A DNA stretch of 64,000 bases, from assembly GCA_023376005.1 (NCBI GenBank), contig CM042151.1, forward strand, positions 79,245,807 through 79,309,806. The letters run 5' to 3'. The position numbers were made by a program, and so were the translations under genes. Below are positions 46,260-58,405 of this stretch, piece by piece (the first letter of the stretch is position 1; each line of letters starts with the position of its first letter). Under the pieces are notes generated by a model, which worked only from the letters and a program-made list of their open reading frames with translations, did no database searches and was not told the DNA's origin. Source of the DNA: Doryteuthis pealeii (Eukaryota > Mollusca > Cephalopoda > Myopsida > Loliginidae).

Positions 46260-47200
46260 ATCCTTATACTGCCCAAGTTAATACTAGGGATACCCAAAAT
46301 GAGACTAAATTGCATTTTTGACAAAAAATAACTTTATCCCCCCCCCCTAGAGAAAATAATTTACCAAAAATCAGGGAATTATCAGATTTTAATGAAATTT
46401 TCAGTGTTTATATATCAATGAATGATCTTTATAATGCATTACTTATTTTATTTCAAAACTTTCTCATTTTTTTCAGGTCACTTAATTTTGACCCCCCCCC
46501 CCTTATGTTGGGGGCATAACATTTTATTCGAGTTGGTCATTTGCGATACTAAATACAGTATAAATAACGAGAAACGAAGTTATGAATAGAAACAAAAAAA
46601 AATTTTTCATGGTTGCTGTTTTATGACAAAATAAGTACAGAAAATCGAAAAATATAATGTAAAAAAAATAATAAATAAATAATTTTTTGGAGATTTCTTT
46701 TTTACTCATTTGATAATTATTTAATTGGCTATCATCATATAAAAAAAAAATTATACATCGATATTTTTTCTGCTTAAAAAGGGAGGGTATTTTCAATCAA
46801 ACTTTTTTTCAAAAAGTAGACTTTTTGCGGAAAAAAAATAAGGTTTGCATTAAATAGATATTTATTTCTAGATTCTAAAAATATAACATTTTAAACTTAA
46901 AATAAGGCTTATCATATTTTAAAACAATTAAATTTATTTTCAATATAACGCACATAATGTTTGAAAATTAATTTTATGGAAGCCACCAAGAATAAAAATA
47001 TGAATTACTTCCCTTAGATAAATTAAAGAGTTAAATTATTTTCCCCTTAAAAAATGTTTTTCTATTCTCAACTTCGGTCTTTTATCTATATATAAATAAA
47101 ATGTTTTTATTTATACTGTAATTAATATCGAACACTGACCCACTTGCAGATATTTTACACCCCCAAAGTGGAGGGGGCGTCAAAATTAAGGGACCTGAAA
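46260..47200 (+). repeat. R3 repeat
   Basis: Matches 26150-26700 directly and 8100-9720 reversed, with C and A homopolymer tracts. Its right end (GTCAAAATTAAGGGACCTGAA) is interrupted by the next LTR. Confidence 0.6.
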
Positions 47201-47600
47201 TGTAGAAGTTATCCTCCAGATATAGAAACAATATGATTCTTACCATCGCAGTGGGGATCTAACTACCGTCGAGTTAGCAGACGAGAACAACAGGCAAGCT
47301 GTAACTTAAATACAGTCCTTGCATGCTGCTGGCATAATGCAAAGTGATGGCTGAAGAGTGGGTACTTATCCATGTTCTTACTCACCCTGAAATCCAACAG
47401 CCAATCAGAACTCAGGAAATGAACTTGCCTGAGTTCATAATGGAACAATCCATATAAGCCACCTACCAAACTCTAGTTTTAGTCTTGCATTCATCTTGTA
47501 ATAGAGTTGAATACTTTACACAAAATCCAACATGGTGCTGCGAACAGGATCTAAAACTGAAGATTGGGAAGAATATTTTGTCCAAGCGGGGATCGGGAAT
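47201..47600 (+). mobile_element. Second SAM-gag element: 5' LTR, primer site and first codons
   Basis: The LTR-like sequence 47201-47532 starts TGTAGAAG and ends CCAACA, with a TATA-like CCATATAAGCC near 47450. Directly after it is TGGTGCTGCGAACAGG (primer-binding-like). The ATG uses the last LTR base (47532). The frame reads MVLRTGSKTEDWEEYFVQAG before homology stops near 47600. The first ~20 residues parallel 37846 onward (MALRTAMEPEDWESYFIKAG). Truncated. Confidence 0.6.
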
Positions 47601-47609
47601 AAATTCGAG

Positions 47610-48600
47610 TTAACTTTTCCTAGAAATTTGGACGATTTTTAATGTATAAATTGTATTAAAAATAAGTTGCATATGTAATGATATTTTTCTGTTTTTAATA
47701 ATGGTCATTATGTTACTACTTATCGATTTAGACAAAGTTTGACTTTAAATAATAGATTTAATTATGTTTAATTCGCTTTTAAAACTTGTAGTATCCGATT
47801 TTTTTGCCAGTGCCTAGTTATATGCGCCAAAGGCCCTGAAAGAACATCAACTGGGCAAAAAATTCAGAGTTCTTGGCAGTGCAACAATTGCAGTGTTGCA
47901 TTGTGCAAAGAAAGGGTTTTTTTGGGGGGGAAATTTCACAATTTCTAACACTAATTATGAAGGTAAGATTTTTTTTCCAAAAAAAACATTTTTCAATTTT
48001 TTTTTTTTTATTCACCTGACCTACCTGAGGCATTAATGATATGCATTAATACTAACTCGTTTGTTGTTCTGATATCTTTTATGTGTAAAAAAAAAATGCC
48101 ATTTGTAATTTTACTGGTCTTCATTTAGTGTAGTGATTAATTATCAAAATGATGTGAATCATTAAAAAATATGATGAAAGAGTAAACTGGGTTTATGTGA
48201 AAACACCTCTTACACATCTGTGCTTTTACTATGTTTTTACCTGTGATTTTTTTCATAAGTTAGCTGCATCAATGTCTGTGATGTTCATATGATCATGTCT
48301 GTAACTAAGTGCAACAATTGTATTACTATCAGACTCACTATCTACATTTTTTTTCATAATTTTTAATGAGTATACCTGTTTTATTTATTATTATATAATC
48401 AACAACCATGAATGTAGAACATTATTTTTAGGCCAAATGACAACATCATTTAAAGAAGAAAGTCTTTCTGGTAATACTGTCAATTTTCATAACAACCTGT
48501 CCAAAAGTAAAAGAATTCTAAACATTTAAATGAAAAGCCATTTTTTTTGTAAATTCTTACAGGACCGGGGCTCTAGACTTAGAAAATTCTTAACAGGACA
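47610..48600. repeat. R3 fragment and unassigned sequence
   Basis: 47640-47800 matches the 27040-27200 segment. 47820-48600 is AT-rich with homopolymers and nothing recognised. Confidence 0.45.
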
Positions 48601-48604
48601 TTAA

Positions 48605-48835
48605 GTGGTAAGCAAAAATAATTTTTGCAAAAAGAAAGTTAAATATAACAATGGAGATGAGAATAAATTGTGCGCAAAATGTAATATTTTATTTGTGGAT
48701 TCAAGAGATACATCGGTAGAATGTGAAAGATGTGAACAATGTGTTTGTTTCAATTGTACAAGATTGTCTGATTTTCGGTACGACATTTTGCCCGTGACTG
48801 TTGTATTAGGAAAAATACATGATTATCTCCCTTGA
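48605..48835 (+). pseudogene. PHD-like Cys-rich exon, copy 3
   Basis: About 76 codons parallel to 10355-10582: CAKC, then CERC, then C-x2-C and LSDFRYDI, ending IHDYLP. The frame, length and all cysteines are kept despite roughly ten replacements between the two copies. It opens at GTG, with TAA immediately upstream, so any real translation would need splicing from an upstream exon. Downstream, GAGAAAAGTAAGTATC resembles a splice donor. Confidence 0.4.
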
Positions 48836-49002
48836 GTTTCGCTTTTTACAAGTCATTCTGTCGATTGCTAATGACGATTGTTTTAATCTTGATTCAACTC
48901 GAAACATATAAGTCTATTTAAAATATTCTAGTTTGTTTTTTGTTTTTTTGGTTTAATATCACATTTTCTTATTGAAAAAAGATTAGACGAAAAGAGACAG
49001 AG

Positions 49003-49430
49003 AAAAGTAAGTATCACGTTCACTTAATTTATTTGTTTACAAATTATCGAATAGGTTTTGCGAAAAGGTTTTTCATTTTATATTAGTAACGAAGTAAAAT
49101 TATGATGAAATATTTTTCAATATTAATAATTTAAAAAATATCTAGAAGTAAATAAATACTTATGAAGCACTATAAAACGGTAAGTGACACATCTGAACTA
49201 GAAAAATCGAATTTTATTTATTATTTTGTTATTTTTTTATTTTATCTGTTTAATTTTGTTTAATGTTTGTTTAATGTTTAGCAAACAGAACACCCAACTC
49301 TACGCAGGTAATTTTTCAGCTTTAAAAGATATTTATTTCTTATGAAAGAAATAGGTACAAATTCATAAGGGTTATCACTGTGGACCTCTAATTCGATGTG
49401 TAAAATTTACCCCTCCACCCATATATCAGT
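49003..49430 (+). repeat. R5 repeat, uninterrupted copy
   Basis: Holds the single taagtgac (49181-49188) that is duplicated around the T1 MITE at 25515. It continues into the palindrome arm seen at 9707-9800. Confidence 0.7.
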
Positions 49431-49905
49431 TATAACCTCAATTCTTTTTCAGGAACACCGATAGTAGTAAGATTGGGGTACTTACTACTCGCATAAATCC
49501 CCAAATTGGTTTGAATGGGCTCTTTAGCCTTGGTCGGCAACCCATCAACTCAAGGAGAAGTCTGACACAAAACCTCTGCTGCCTTTTGAAGGAAAGTCTA
49601 GGGGAGTAAACCCCGAAAATAAATCAGTCCCTAAGGTGATGTGATGCAGTGATCCAGTATTACCCATCAACTCCAGCGTCGCTACCGTTGCCAAACTGCA
49701 TTGGTCCCTTACCTTTCCTTTGGATCACAGCGGCAGTGTGGAGAGGGGGGATTTGCTGCATGGGCAACAGTTCATCCTCCATATGAACCCGCCCAGGCTA
49801 TGTAGTTCAAGTTAACAAAACAAAAAATGAATAAAAAACCTTGACACTACTCTATCGTCTCTTGTAGACGGAAGGATGCCAACCAAAAATGATGGGGGAT
49901 GGGTA
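49430..49905 (+). pseudogene. LINE-derived fragment (RTE-like end)
   Basis: A GC-richer 0.47-kb insertion splits the palindrome whose intact form is at 9707-9800. It contains ACCTTTCCTTTGGATCACAG, GCATGGGCAACAGTTCATCC and an end GTCTCTTGTAGACGGAAGGA, which resemble the non-coding end of widespread RTE-type LINEs as I recall them. No reading frame. Confidence 0.45.
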
Positions 49906-50079
49906 AATTTTACAAGTCGAATTGTTATATAATATAACAATAAAACTTGAATAAAGGTTAATATAAGATCTGTCAGTTCTTGTGTCACAGATGTATTTTA
50001 CAAAATAAATTCGCTGACTCTAAAAAGTAGCATTACAAGCATTTAGCTGAAAAACGCTGACATTTTCAAATTTGCGACC

Positions 50080-51060
50080 TTAATCAGTTCAATTTACAAT
50101 TTCTCTAGTATTTCTTAACCAATCTTAAAAAGATTTATATGGTTGGAAAGAGAATAGAGTAATCTTCCTAAATATGTAACTTTTATCGGTTTTCATCAAT
50201 TATTTTTTTTTTACAGCGAGTTAAAACCGTATTTTCAGTCGAACAGCTTAAAACAAAAATATGACCGGGTTTTTTTTTTAGGATAAATTTTACACGCTGT
50301 ATTGTTTTTCAAAATCAAAGTAGGTAATCTTTATCAATATTCTTGAAATTTTGCACTCAAATAGAAGAGACCTGGAAATACAAGTTTTTTTTGTTTCTAG
50401 GATTCGTGGAAACGAAAATATGAGAGGGCAAAGTTGAAGGTTATTTGTTTAAAAAATATGAAAGACGCAAAAAAGACGCACTTTCTCTGTAAAATTAGAC
50501 TTTCAAAATTTTTTCCTATAAGATTTGTAAAATTTAAAGATTGTTAAGAGCTTCGGGATTTGATCTGAAAATTTTGATTTTGAAGAAAAACCTCGAATTT
50601 ACGTTACTTTCGAATGTAAAAACACCCTGTCAACTGACGTCACAAATCGGACCTTATTGATTTTAAAATCACAATTTCTCGTATATTTATTGTTCAATCT
50701 TAAAAATATTCATATGGTTGAAAATAAAATAAAACAATTCTCTAAATATGTAATTTTTATGTGTTTTTATTAATTGAATATTTTTTACAGCGAGTTAAAA
50801 ACGTATTTTGCTTAAAAAAAACAAAAATGCGTGATAGGAATTTTTTTCCGAGAATACATTTTACACTCTACATTTCTTTGGAAAATCTAAGTGGCTAATC
50901 TTTATCAATATTCTTGAAATTTTGCACTCAATTAGAAGACACCTGGAAGTACAAACGGGGCCTTTTTTATTTGTTTCTAGGATCCGTGGAAACGAAAATA
51001 TGAGAGGGCAAAGTCAAAGGCTATTTATTTAAAAATTATAAAAGATGCAAAAAAAGACGC
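50080..51060. repeat. Direct duplication of a ~390-bp unit
   Basis: Units at about 50080-50470 and 50680-51055. Shared words include AGCGAGTTAAAA, CTTGAAATTTTGCACTCAA, CCTGGAA and CGTGGAAACGAAAATATGAG. They are distantly related to the zinc-finger 5' flank (5500-5640). Non-coding. Confidence 0.6.
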
Positions 51061-51089
51061 ACTCTGTCAATGATATTACAAAGTTTTTA

Positions 51090-51610
51090 CCATTTAAAAA
51101 CAACCAAAATGGCGAACACAAACGAAATTGACCAAAACAAATCGTTTTAAAAGTATCAAAAATAAACTGCATATGTAATGATATTTTTCTTTTTTTAATA
51201 GTGGTCATTATGTTACTACTTATCGTTTTAGACAAAAATTTGACCTTAAATAATAGATTTAATTAATTTTAATTCAGTTTTGAAATGAATAGCAGGCGAA
51301 AAATTAGGACTACATAGAAGTAATAAAATACTTATCGTTTTAGACAAAAGTTTGACCTTAAATAATAGATTTAATTAATTTTAATTCGGTTTTAAATGAA
51401 TAGCAGAAAAATTGGGACTACTTAGAAGTAATAAAAGACAAACTTTTATTCTAAATAAATGTTTACTAAATTGAAAAAATTGCATAAAAATAAATTTTAC
51501 ATATTTGGAAAGATAATTTAATGACGGAAAATATGTAAAAAAGATTAATTGCTACTAAATCGGTTTTGGTAATAGGGCATCTTAAACATTTGAAACTTAA
51601 ATCTCGTAAA
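51090..51610 (+). repeat. R3 tail and T1 empty-site paralogue
   Basis: 51140-51320 and 51330-51420 repeat the GTTACTACTTATC and TTTGACCTTAAATAATAG segment. 51459-51466 is the single atgtttac corresponding to the duplicated site around 27559-35083. Confidence 0.65.
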
Positions 51611-51879
51611 TAAGAAAAAAATATGTATCTTTTTTTTTCTAAATTGTTAGATTATTTTCTAAAGAATTTTAGATTAAAAATTCCTATTGTTACATTTTTT
51701 TTTTTTTGCAGGGATTTTTAAAAATTCATAAAATGTAAAATAAATACTTTTGTTTAGTGTATAGCAAAATCATATTTATTTAATCAAAGAAAATATTGTA
51801 TAAAAAATATCTAGCTAAAAATAATGACATAGTATATTTCGTTATTTATTTTTTTAATTTTTGAAAATAATGTTTGAAT

Positions 51880-52391
51880 TAAAAATTGTCATTCTTATTA
51901 ATGGATGGATCTAAGGGAAATAATACCATCTTTGGTTTTTGGGAAAAAACTCTTGTTGTTGTTGCAGCGCTGCGTGCTGGGGTACATAAGTTAATAGGTT
52001 CAAATCCATGACGCTAGTATAATTATATTCTGTAGAGCTCAAACAGTGTTTGAAGAAATTCATTATTTGGAAACAAATAATTCTCCCGTTTTTATATACA
52101 GAAAGATATTACCATTCAGTTAAAATTCTGAAGGTAAGTTAACTTTTTATTTAATTTTTTTTTATTTCTTTATTTGGTGTATTTTATTTTGCCAAAAAAA
52201 ATAAATCTCATCGTAGTAGACTCTAAGAATTTTACAAGAACATAATGGTCAAATTTGTGTTTTGTAAATTAGTATTTCATTCTCCTAACTTAGATATATA
52301 TCTATTTATCATTTATAATAAAGAACTAAGAATATAATATTAGAACAATTAAAATAAACTTAAAAGAATAATGTTGCTAATAATAAAACGG
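51880..52391 (+). repeat. R4 repeat, left part
   Basis: Matches 62045-62280 (GTTTGAATTAAAAATTGTCA, ACAGTGTTTGAAGAAATT). It contains a B-box-like GGTTCAAATCC (GGTTCGAATCT in the other copy), hinting at a tRNA-derived part. Interrupted by T1 at 52392; the R4 sequence resumes after the element. Confidence 0.55.
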
Positions 52392-53773
52392 TAGGTACCA
52401 CCAGACCGTTTATGCCATCTTGAATAAAACGGAAATAGATATTTCCGAACTTTGTTTATCAAAAATCTCGTAAAAAAAAGATCGTACAGGGTTGTTACAA
52501 AGAAAAATAGTTAATTCAAAAATCAAATTATCCGATTGGGAAAATTACATCGTTATCTTAAAAAATAAACAAACCTGCCCGAATTACATGCGAAAGGGTA
52601 ATTTTCAGACCGTAATATAGACAGAAAAGTTACTAATTATTTCCCTTTTACGATAACCCGTAAAAGTATGGAATGAAAATTTGAATATTTTTTCTAAGAG
52701 AAAAACTGATAAAATAATCTATTATACTTACTTTTATTTTAATTATTGAAAAAAGTTAAATAAAATAATTTTTTTCACGCTAACACTGTCAGCCTAACAG
52801 GAACAAACTTTGGTTACTTAGAAGCGTCTCGTCTCTTTGTAAAACAAATGTCAGCAATGCTCTTCCGTACATTCTAAGGATCACACATTACTATTCAACA
52901 ACAAAAATTACAAATTCTTTTAAAAATATTAATCGAGCTTGTATCGGACCAATGTTTAGTGCACCTGAATTATAAAATTCATATTTTTAAATATCCGTGA
53001 AAAATTCGATTTTTTGACGCAGGAAAAAAAAATATTTAATTTATTTCACGCAGAAAATAAAAATATTTAATCACACAAAAGATTGAAAATCTCTTAAAAA
53101 TTAATTTCTTAAAAAAAATTTTTTTTTGTTGACATTTTAATAGAATATAGTACATACCAATTATAAAAGCAAAAAAAGTTTTCAAATATTAATATTATGA
53201 CATTTTTTGCACTTTTTATTTCCGATTTCATTAATTTTTCCTCAAAAAACTAGACGTCGTACATTCATACAATTTTATTGATATAGTTATTCAGACTCTT
53301 ATCTTTATAGAAAAAAAGAAAAAAAATTTTTCTGACGCGTTTTTTTTATCTCATAAAATAAAAATAGGGGGGGGAATAGACCTCGTAAAAATATTTCCCC
53401 TAATATATTTTAGAAAAAACTATTTCAGATGTATTTACATCCAATGGTAAACATTTATGGAAATTTTCGGGAAAATCAGATTATTAATTGATTTTTCATA
53501 GAATTTTTTAAAAAATCCTCTTATCGTAACTTGTTTTTAGCTACGTTAAATTTCAGTTGATTTAACAGTTTAAAAATGAAAACATTGTTTTTCAATCATA
53601 ATTTTCATTATTTTCGTAAGCTGATAAAAAATTTAAAAAATCATCAGGAGTTTGTTTAATGTTTTTTCTTTCGAATGGAAAAAATCTTTTCAAGAAAATA
53701 TTATTTTTTCTGCAAGTTTCATTGTGTTAAATGTAGGGGGGTAAATTGCACAGGGTCAAATTGGTGGTACCTA
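52392..53773 (-). mobile_element. T1 hAT-like element, complete 1.38 kb
   Basis: Perfect 12-bp inverted ends TAGGTACCACCA (52392-52403) and TGGTGGTACCTA (53762-53773), and a perfect 8-bp target duplication taaaacgg (52384-52391 and 53774-53781). It is in reverse orientation to the 10.6 and 27.6 kb copies. Non-coding interior. Confidence 0.9.
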
Positions 53774-54230
53774 TAAAACGGTTATAATTCTTCCAAGTTC
53801 TATCTATGTTTTAGGAATAGGAATTTTATTAATAATAGCCACATAAAATTTATTAAGTATGAATGAAATAATATTACACCTTTTGTTTTCTTTAAATTGG
53901 TTTTATTTTAAATTTCAGATGGTTTCTATAATTTTGGCCATTTCTAACATTCTAATTTTGATTTTCCCAACTCTTTTTTTTAATAATATCAAGAGTTAAA
54001 TCGGGAGGCATCAAGGAAATGCTAAATTAGTAATTTGTTTTTGCTTCAGACAAGAATTTTTATGTCAGAGAAATTTCTTTTTTCTTTTTTATAACACATA
54101 AACTTGGAATTGTTTTTTTATATTAAACGTTTATATTAAAGAAAACATTAAAAAGTTAATTTTCCATTTTTTATTGACGTTTTAAAGTATTTTTTAACAA
54201 TTTGCACGCGTATAAAAAAGTGTGTTTTGA
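53774..54230 (+). repeat. R4 repeat, right part
   Basis: 53940-54060 matches 62340-62460 (TTTTCCCAACTC, GGCATCAAGGAAATGCTAAATTAG). Confidence 0.5.
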
Positions 54231-54329
54231 GTATACCTAACTATTTCTGATTGGAAAAACATTACAAAAATTCAGGGATTTATCAGATTTTAATGAAATA
54301 TTCAATGTTAATTTATCAATAAATTAATT

Positions 54330-54666
54330 GGTGCTATTCGCAGAATTCCGTCCCGGCCTCCTGCCTTAAAAAAAAGCTAGGCGGTGATAGCTGATAAAAA
54401 CAACATTACCTACGATTGAAGTCCCTAGTATTTTAAATTGAGGGAGGGTTAAAATATTTACATTCACTTGTCAAAAATATACTGGAGGGGGTAAAATATC
54501 CCATTAACTTTTCGTGAAAAAACGCCTTAAGCGCTGGTTGTTTGTTTTTTTCAGCTGACAACGCATTAGCTAGGGAATTCAATCGTAGGTGGTGCTTTTT
54601 TTTCAGCTTTCACCACCTAGCCTTTTTTAAAGCAGGAGGCTGGGACGGAATTCTGTGGAGAGCAAC
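54330..54666. mobile_element. Foldback element, second family member
   Basis: Arms start GGTGCTATTCGCAGAATTCC and end GGAATTCTGTGGAGAGCAAC, flanked by aattaatt (54322-54329 and 54667-54674). It is inserted in an R3 copy whose uninterrupted form is at 7920-7960. Same family as 31322-31826. Confidence 0.75.
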
Positions 54667-54879
54667 AATTAATTTCATAATGCATCAGTTATTTTATTTC
54701 AAAACTTTCTGATTTTTTTCGGGTCAATATTCTTTATCCCCCACCCACCCCTGCCTTATTTTAAAGGATGTAAAATAGCGATGGGGTTATTATATATTTT
54801 CAAAACTAATTACAGTATAAATAAAAAGACAAATACCAAAGGCGTCAATAGAAGAAAAAATTATGGAAGCAACCCTGGT

Positions 54880-55425
54880 AGAAAATAAGTATCGAAATTC
54901 TGAAAATTAAATGTAAAATAAAAATAAAAACTATAAAAAAAAAAAATGATGAGATTTTTTTTTAATACTGTTGTTTGTTAAATAATCAGTGAAAAAGATT
55001 ATAAAAGAGCTTTCATCTGGTAAGAGACAGATTGGTCGCCCCCAGCTGCAATTCAAGGATGTCTGCAAGAATGATCTCAGCTGCTCTGGCATTGCCACTT
55101 CCAGCTGGGAAAATTTGGCTCAGGACCACCCTCGGTGGTGGCAGAAGTTACCCTGATGCAACACCATGAAGCTAAGAGGTCTAGATGAAAGCAGCGACAA
55201 CAAAGCACCAGCCCATCAACATCTTCATTTTCAAATGCGACTTCTGTGGTCAAGAATGTTTTTCAAATATCAGACTTCACAGTACCGAAATTCTGAAAAT
55301 TAAATATAAAATAAATAAAAAATGTTGAGATTTTTTTAAAACTGTTGTTTGTGCATATAATTATCTGTTAAATAATCACTGAAAAAGATTATAAAAGAGC
55401 TTTCGTCTTATCGGCCATTGTATTT
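54880..55425 (+). repeat. Direct repeat pair enclosing a LINE 3' fragment
   Basis: ACCGAAATTCTGAAAATTAAA and GATTATAAAAGAGCTTTC bound two ~135-bp copies (about 54885-55017 and 55281-55412). Between them, 55018-55275 encodes GRPQLQFKDVCKNDL, then SWENLAQDHPRWW, and in another frame FKCDFCGQECFSNIRLHS. These are the C-terminal signatures of RTE-type LINE proteins (GRP-L-FKDVCK and a terminal C-x2-C motif). Confidence 0.6.
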
Positions 55426-55429
55426 TTCA

Positions 55430-56870
55430 ACTTTTGTAAACATAAAAAGCAAGACATTTTTTAACTATTTAATTTTTTTGTGTTTCAAACAAAGAATATA
55501 TATTTTATTTAAATTGATATGAAGAAGTTAGTCATTATTCTGTACATAGTGTAATTGATGTTTTTTTGTTATTGATTTCTAAGATTAAACTACTATAATT
55601 TTTTTTTTAAACTTTTAATAACATGTTTTTTTAATGACATAATTGAAGTAAGTTTCATTATTTTCTGTATATTTTTTTTAATGCTAATTCATTTGTTTAG
55701 AATGCATTGAAAATGTATTACATATGGGTAATTCCATGTCAAATCATCTAGAAAAAAGTAAAATTGTCACCCACCCCCTTCAATTTGGACTATATTAACA
55801 TTAGATGATACCACATATTGATAGGTTTGGCAAAAAGTGACGACATTTTGTAATCTATTTTTGTCTGTAAAAATGAGTTCTAGAGCTTCCCTACTTCTGA
55901 TTTATAAAAGTATTTTTGCCCATGAAAATCAAAAATGCTATCAAAAAAGTTTTAAAGTCAACCAATTTTAAGTTATTGATGATTTCTGATTTTTTCCTAG
56001 CAAGGTCAGTATCCTGATGTGGCACTGCGTCTATGACAATCATTTTTTTCTATCATTATTTCACATATATTGAACATTATTTGTTCAGAACCAAAACTAC
56101 AACATCAGTTAAAATTTTGAAAATCAGAAATCATTAATAACTTAAAACAAGTTAACTTTAACATGTCTTTGACATCATTTATGGATTCCTTGCACTAAAA
56201 TTCTCTTAAAGACCATTTTTTTAGGTGTAGGGAAGTTCTAGAACTAATTTTACAGACGAAAATAGATTTTTAAAAATTGTCATTTTTTTGTGACACCCCA
56301 CCCAAATTTGGAGAGTTATGTCGATATTTAGAATCAACATACTCTGCCAATTTTTGGAATTGAAAACTCAAATTTTGGGGATTGGCTAACTTTAAGATAG
56401 TTCACACCTGCACAAAATTTTCAGAGAAATTGAAGTTTAAAATTTTAACAAATTTTTGCAAAATGTTGTAGCTTCAGTTCTACGTAAATATCAAACTATC
56501 TTTTTGGTTCAAATAATGTTCAATATATGTAAAATGATTTTAGAAAATGGAGTCATAGACGCAGTGCCACATTGGGATATTGATCTTGCTAGGAAAAAAT
56601 CAGAAATCATCAATTACTTAAAATTGGTTGACTTTAAAACTTTTTGATAGCATTTTTGGATTCTTTGGACAAAAATGCTTTTATAAACCAATTTTTAGGA
56701 GTCGAGAAGCTCTAGAACTCATTTTACAGACAAAAATAGATTACAAAAAGTTGCCATTTTTTGCAGATAAATGTCTGAATAATTGTATCAGGAAATTTTA
56801 GAAATTTCTACCACTAATTTTTTTTTTTTTTGGTAAAAATTCCATGAATTCTGAAATAAAAATTGCTAAA
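55430..56870. repeat. Inverted repeat related to 6640-7380
   Basis: 55420-56030 is the reverse of 6720-7380, and 56540-56870 is a direct copy of 6640-6960. Within this stretch the two parts therefore face each other around a ~500-bp spacer. Confidence 0.6.
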
Positions 56871-57129
56871 AAATGTCATAATATTCTTTGAAAACATTTA
56901 CATGCTTTTTGAATTAATATATATTTTATTCTATTGAATTGCAAAGAAATTGATTTTTAAGAGGTTTTAATTCCTTTATGTGATTAAATAATTTTGATTT
57001 TTTAAGGTTTAGAAATCTATTGTTTTTTTTTTCTTTTTATAGGAATCCAGTTTTTTTCTAATCTTTTAATATAATAAAATATTGAATTAAGATTAACACA
57101 AAATTTAACTCAATCAACATATACTGGTA

Positions 57130-57633
57130 TCTTTAAGCGAATTTGGAATTGTTATTGTTGAATAACAATGTTTGCTTCCTAGAATGTACGGAAGACCATT
57201 TCATCATTGAACATTGGTTATCTTTCTTGAATTTTTTCACAAACTAAATGCGAGATGCTTTTCATAACTTCCATACTACTGTTTAAAAAAAAGAAAAGAT
57301 TAATAAATTCTTTAATAATAATTGGTTATTGCATAATGCACAATAAAACAATTGTTATGTTGATAATAGTCACCCATATATTGAAAAGTATAATCGTCAA
57401 AGGAAGCTAATATGTGAATTAATAAAAACACCCTCCCTTGACAAAAAACAACTTTTTTACTTTATTTTCAAGATAACAGTGAGTAATTTTTATCCAATTA
57501 GATAATTTGATCTTTTAATTAACTGTTTTCTTTGTTGTAAAACGTTTTATGTTGGTAATTTGGGGGGGGGGGGGTTGGATTGCTGCTTCAAAATAGAATA
57601 AACTGATCACGTGACATTGTTTGGAGGTCCCTA
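57130..57633 (+). mobile_element. T2 element right part, second copy
   Basis: Matches 36721-37218 closely, ending GGAGGTCCCTA at 57633, followed by gtaatcat. Its left end is not identified. Confidence 0.6.
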
Positions 57634-57641
57634 GTAATCAT

Positions 57642-58345
57642 TTTGATATTAAATGAAAAAATGTTTTTCAGTCAACCCCACAACCCTGTAGCTATTAATA
57701 GAATTTCAAGAATGAGGTCCACTTAAATAAAAATTTGGCTAAACTTTTCCTTCCTTGAAAATCTTATGAAATGATTTTTTTTTAAATTCTCCAGTCCTTT
57801 TTTCTTAGCATTTGCAACTTTAATCAGATAAATTTGCAATTTCTTGAGTATTTCTGATCCAATCTTAAAAATATTTATATGGTTGTAAAGAAAAGAAAAT
57901 AATCTTTCTAAATATGTAAATTCCATGGGTTTTTAACCATTAAATTATCTTTTACAGCAATTTAAAATGATATTTTGCTTTGGATAGCCGAAAACAAAAT
58001 ATACAAATTTTTTCAAGCCTAAATTTTAGTCGTTTCTTTCAAAATCAAAGAGGATAATCTTCATCAATTTACTTTAAATTGAACATTTAATTAGTAGAAT
58101 TCCAAGTTTTATCAAAATTGCTCCAAAAATAAAGAAATGGTGAAGAAGTGACTGAATTTCTTGTTTTGAATTGGTCTGTGATTTGACATATGTTTTAAAC
58201 AAAATCTTGTCCACTTTTGTACCCGCAATTTCAGGCTTTTAAATTCTTATAACTTTTTAACCACTTGGGATATTGCAGTTTATTGAATCACAAATTGAAT
58301 AATTATAACATTTTAAATGCAAATTGCACACAAGTTTCTTTTTTA
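57642..58345 (+). repeat. Zinc-finger 5' flank, copy E
   Basis: Matches 39900-40640 in the same orientation, up to the TTTCTTTTTT just before the decayed fingers. At 58345 it jumps into a pyrimidine tract and the Gypsy element, so no finger array follows. Confidence 0.65.
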
Positions 58346-58395
58346 TGTCTTCTTTCCTTCCTCTTTCTTTCTTTCCTTCCTTCCTTCTTCATACA
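58346..58395 (-). repeat. Polypurine/polypyrimidine tract at the Gypsy 3' edge
   Basis: About 50 bp of CTTCC/CTTTC on the plus strand, meaning a purine tract on the element's coding strand just past its last codon. It could include the plus-strand primer site. No LTR follows. Confidence 0.5.
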
Positions 58396-58405
58396 AAACG
58401 CCGTG

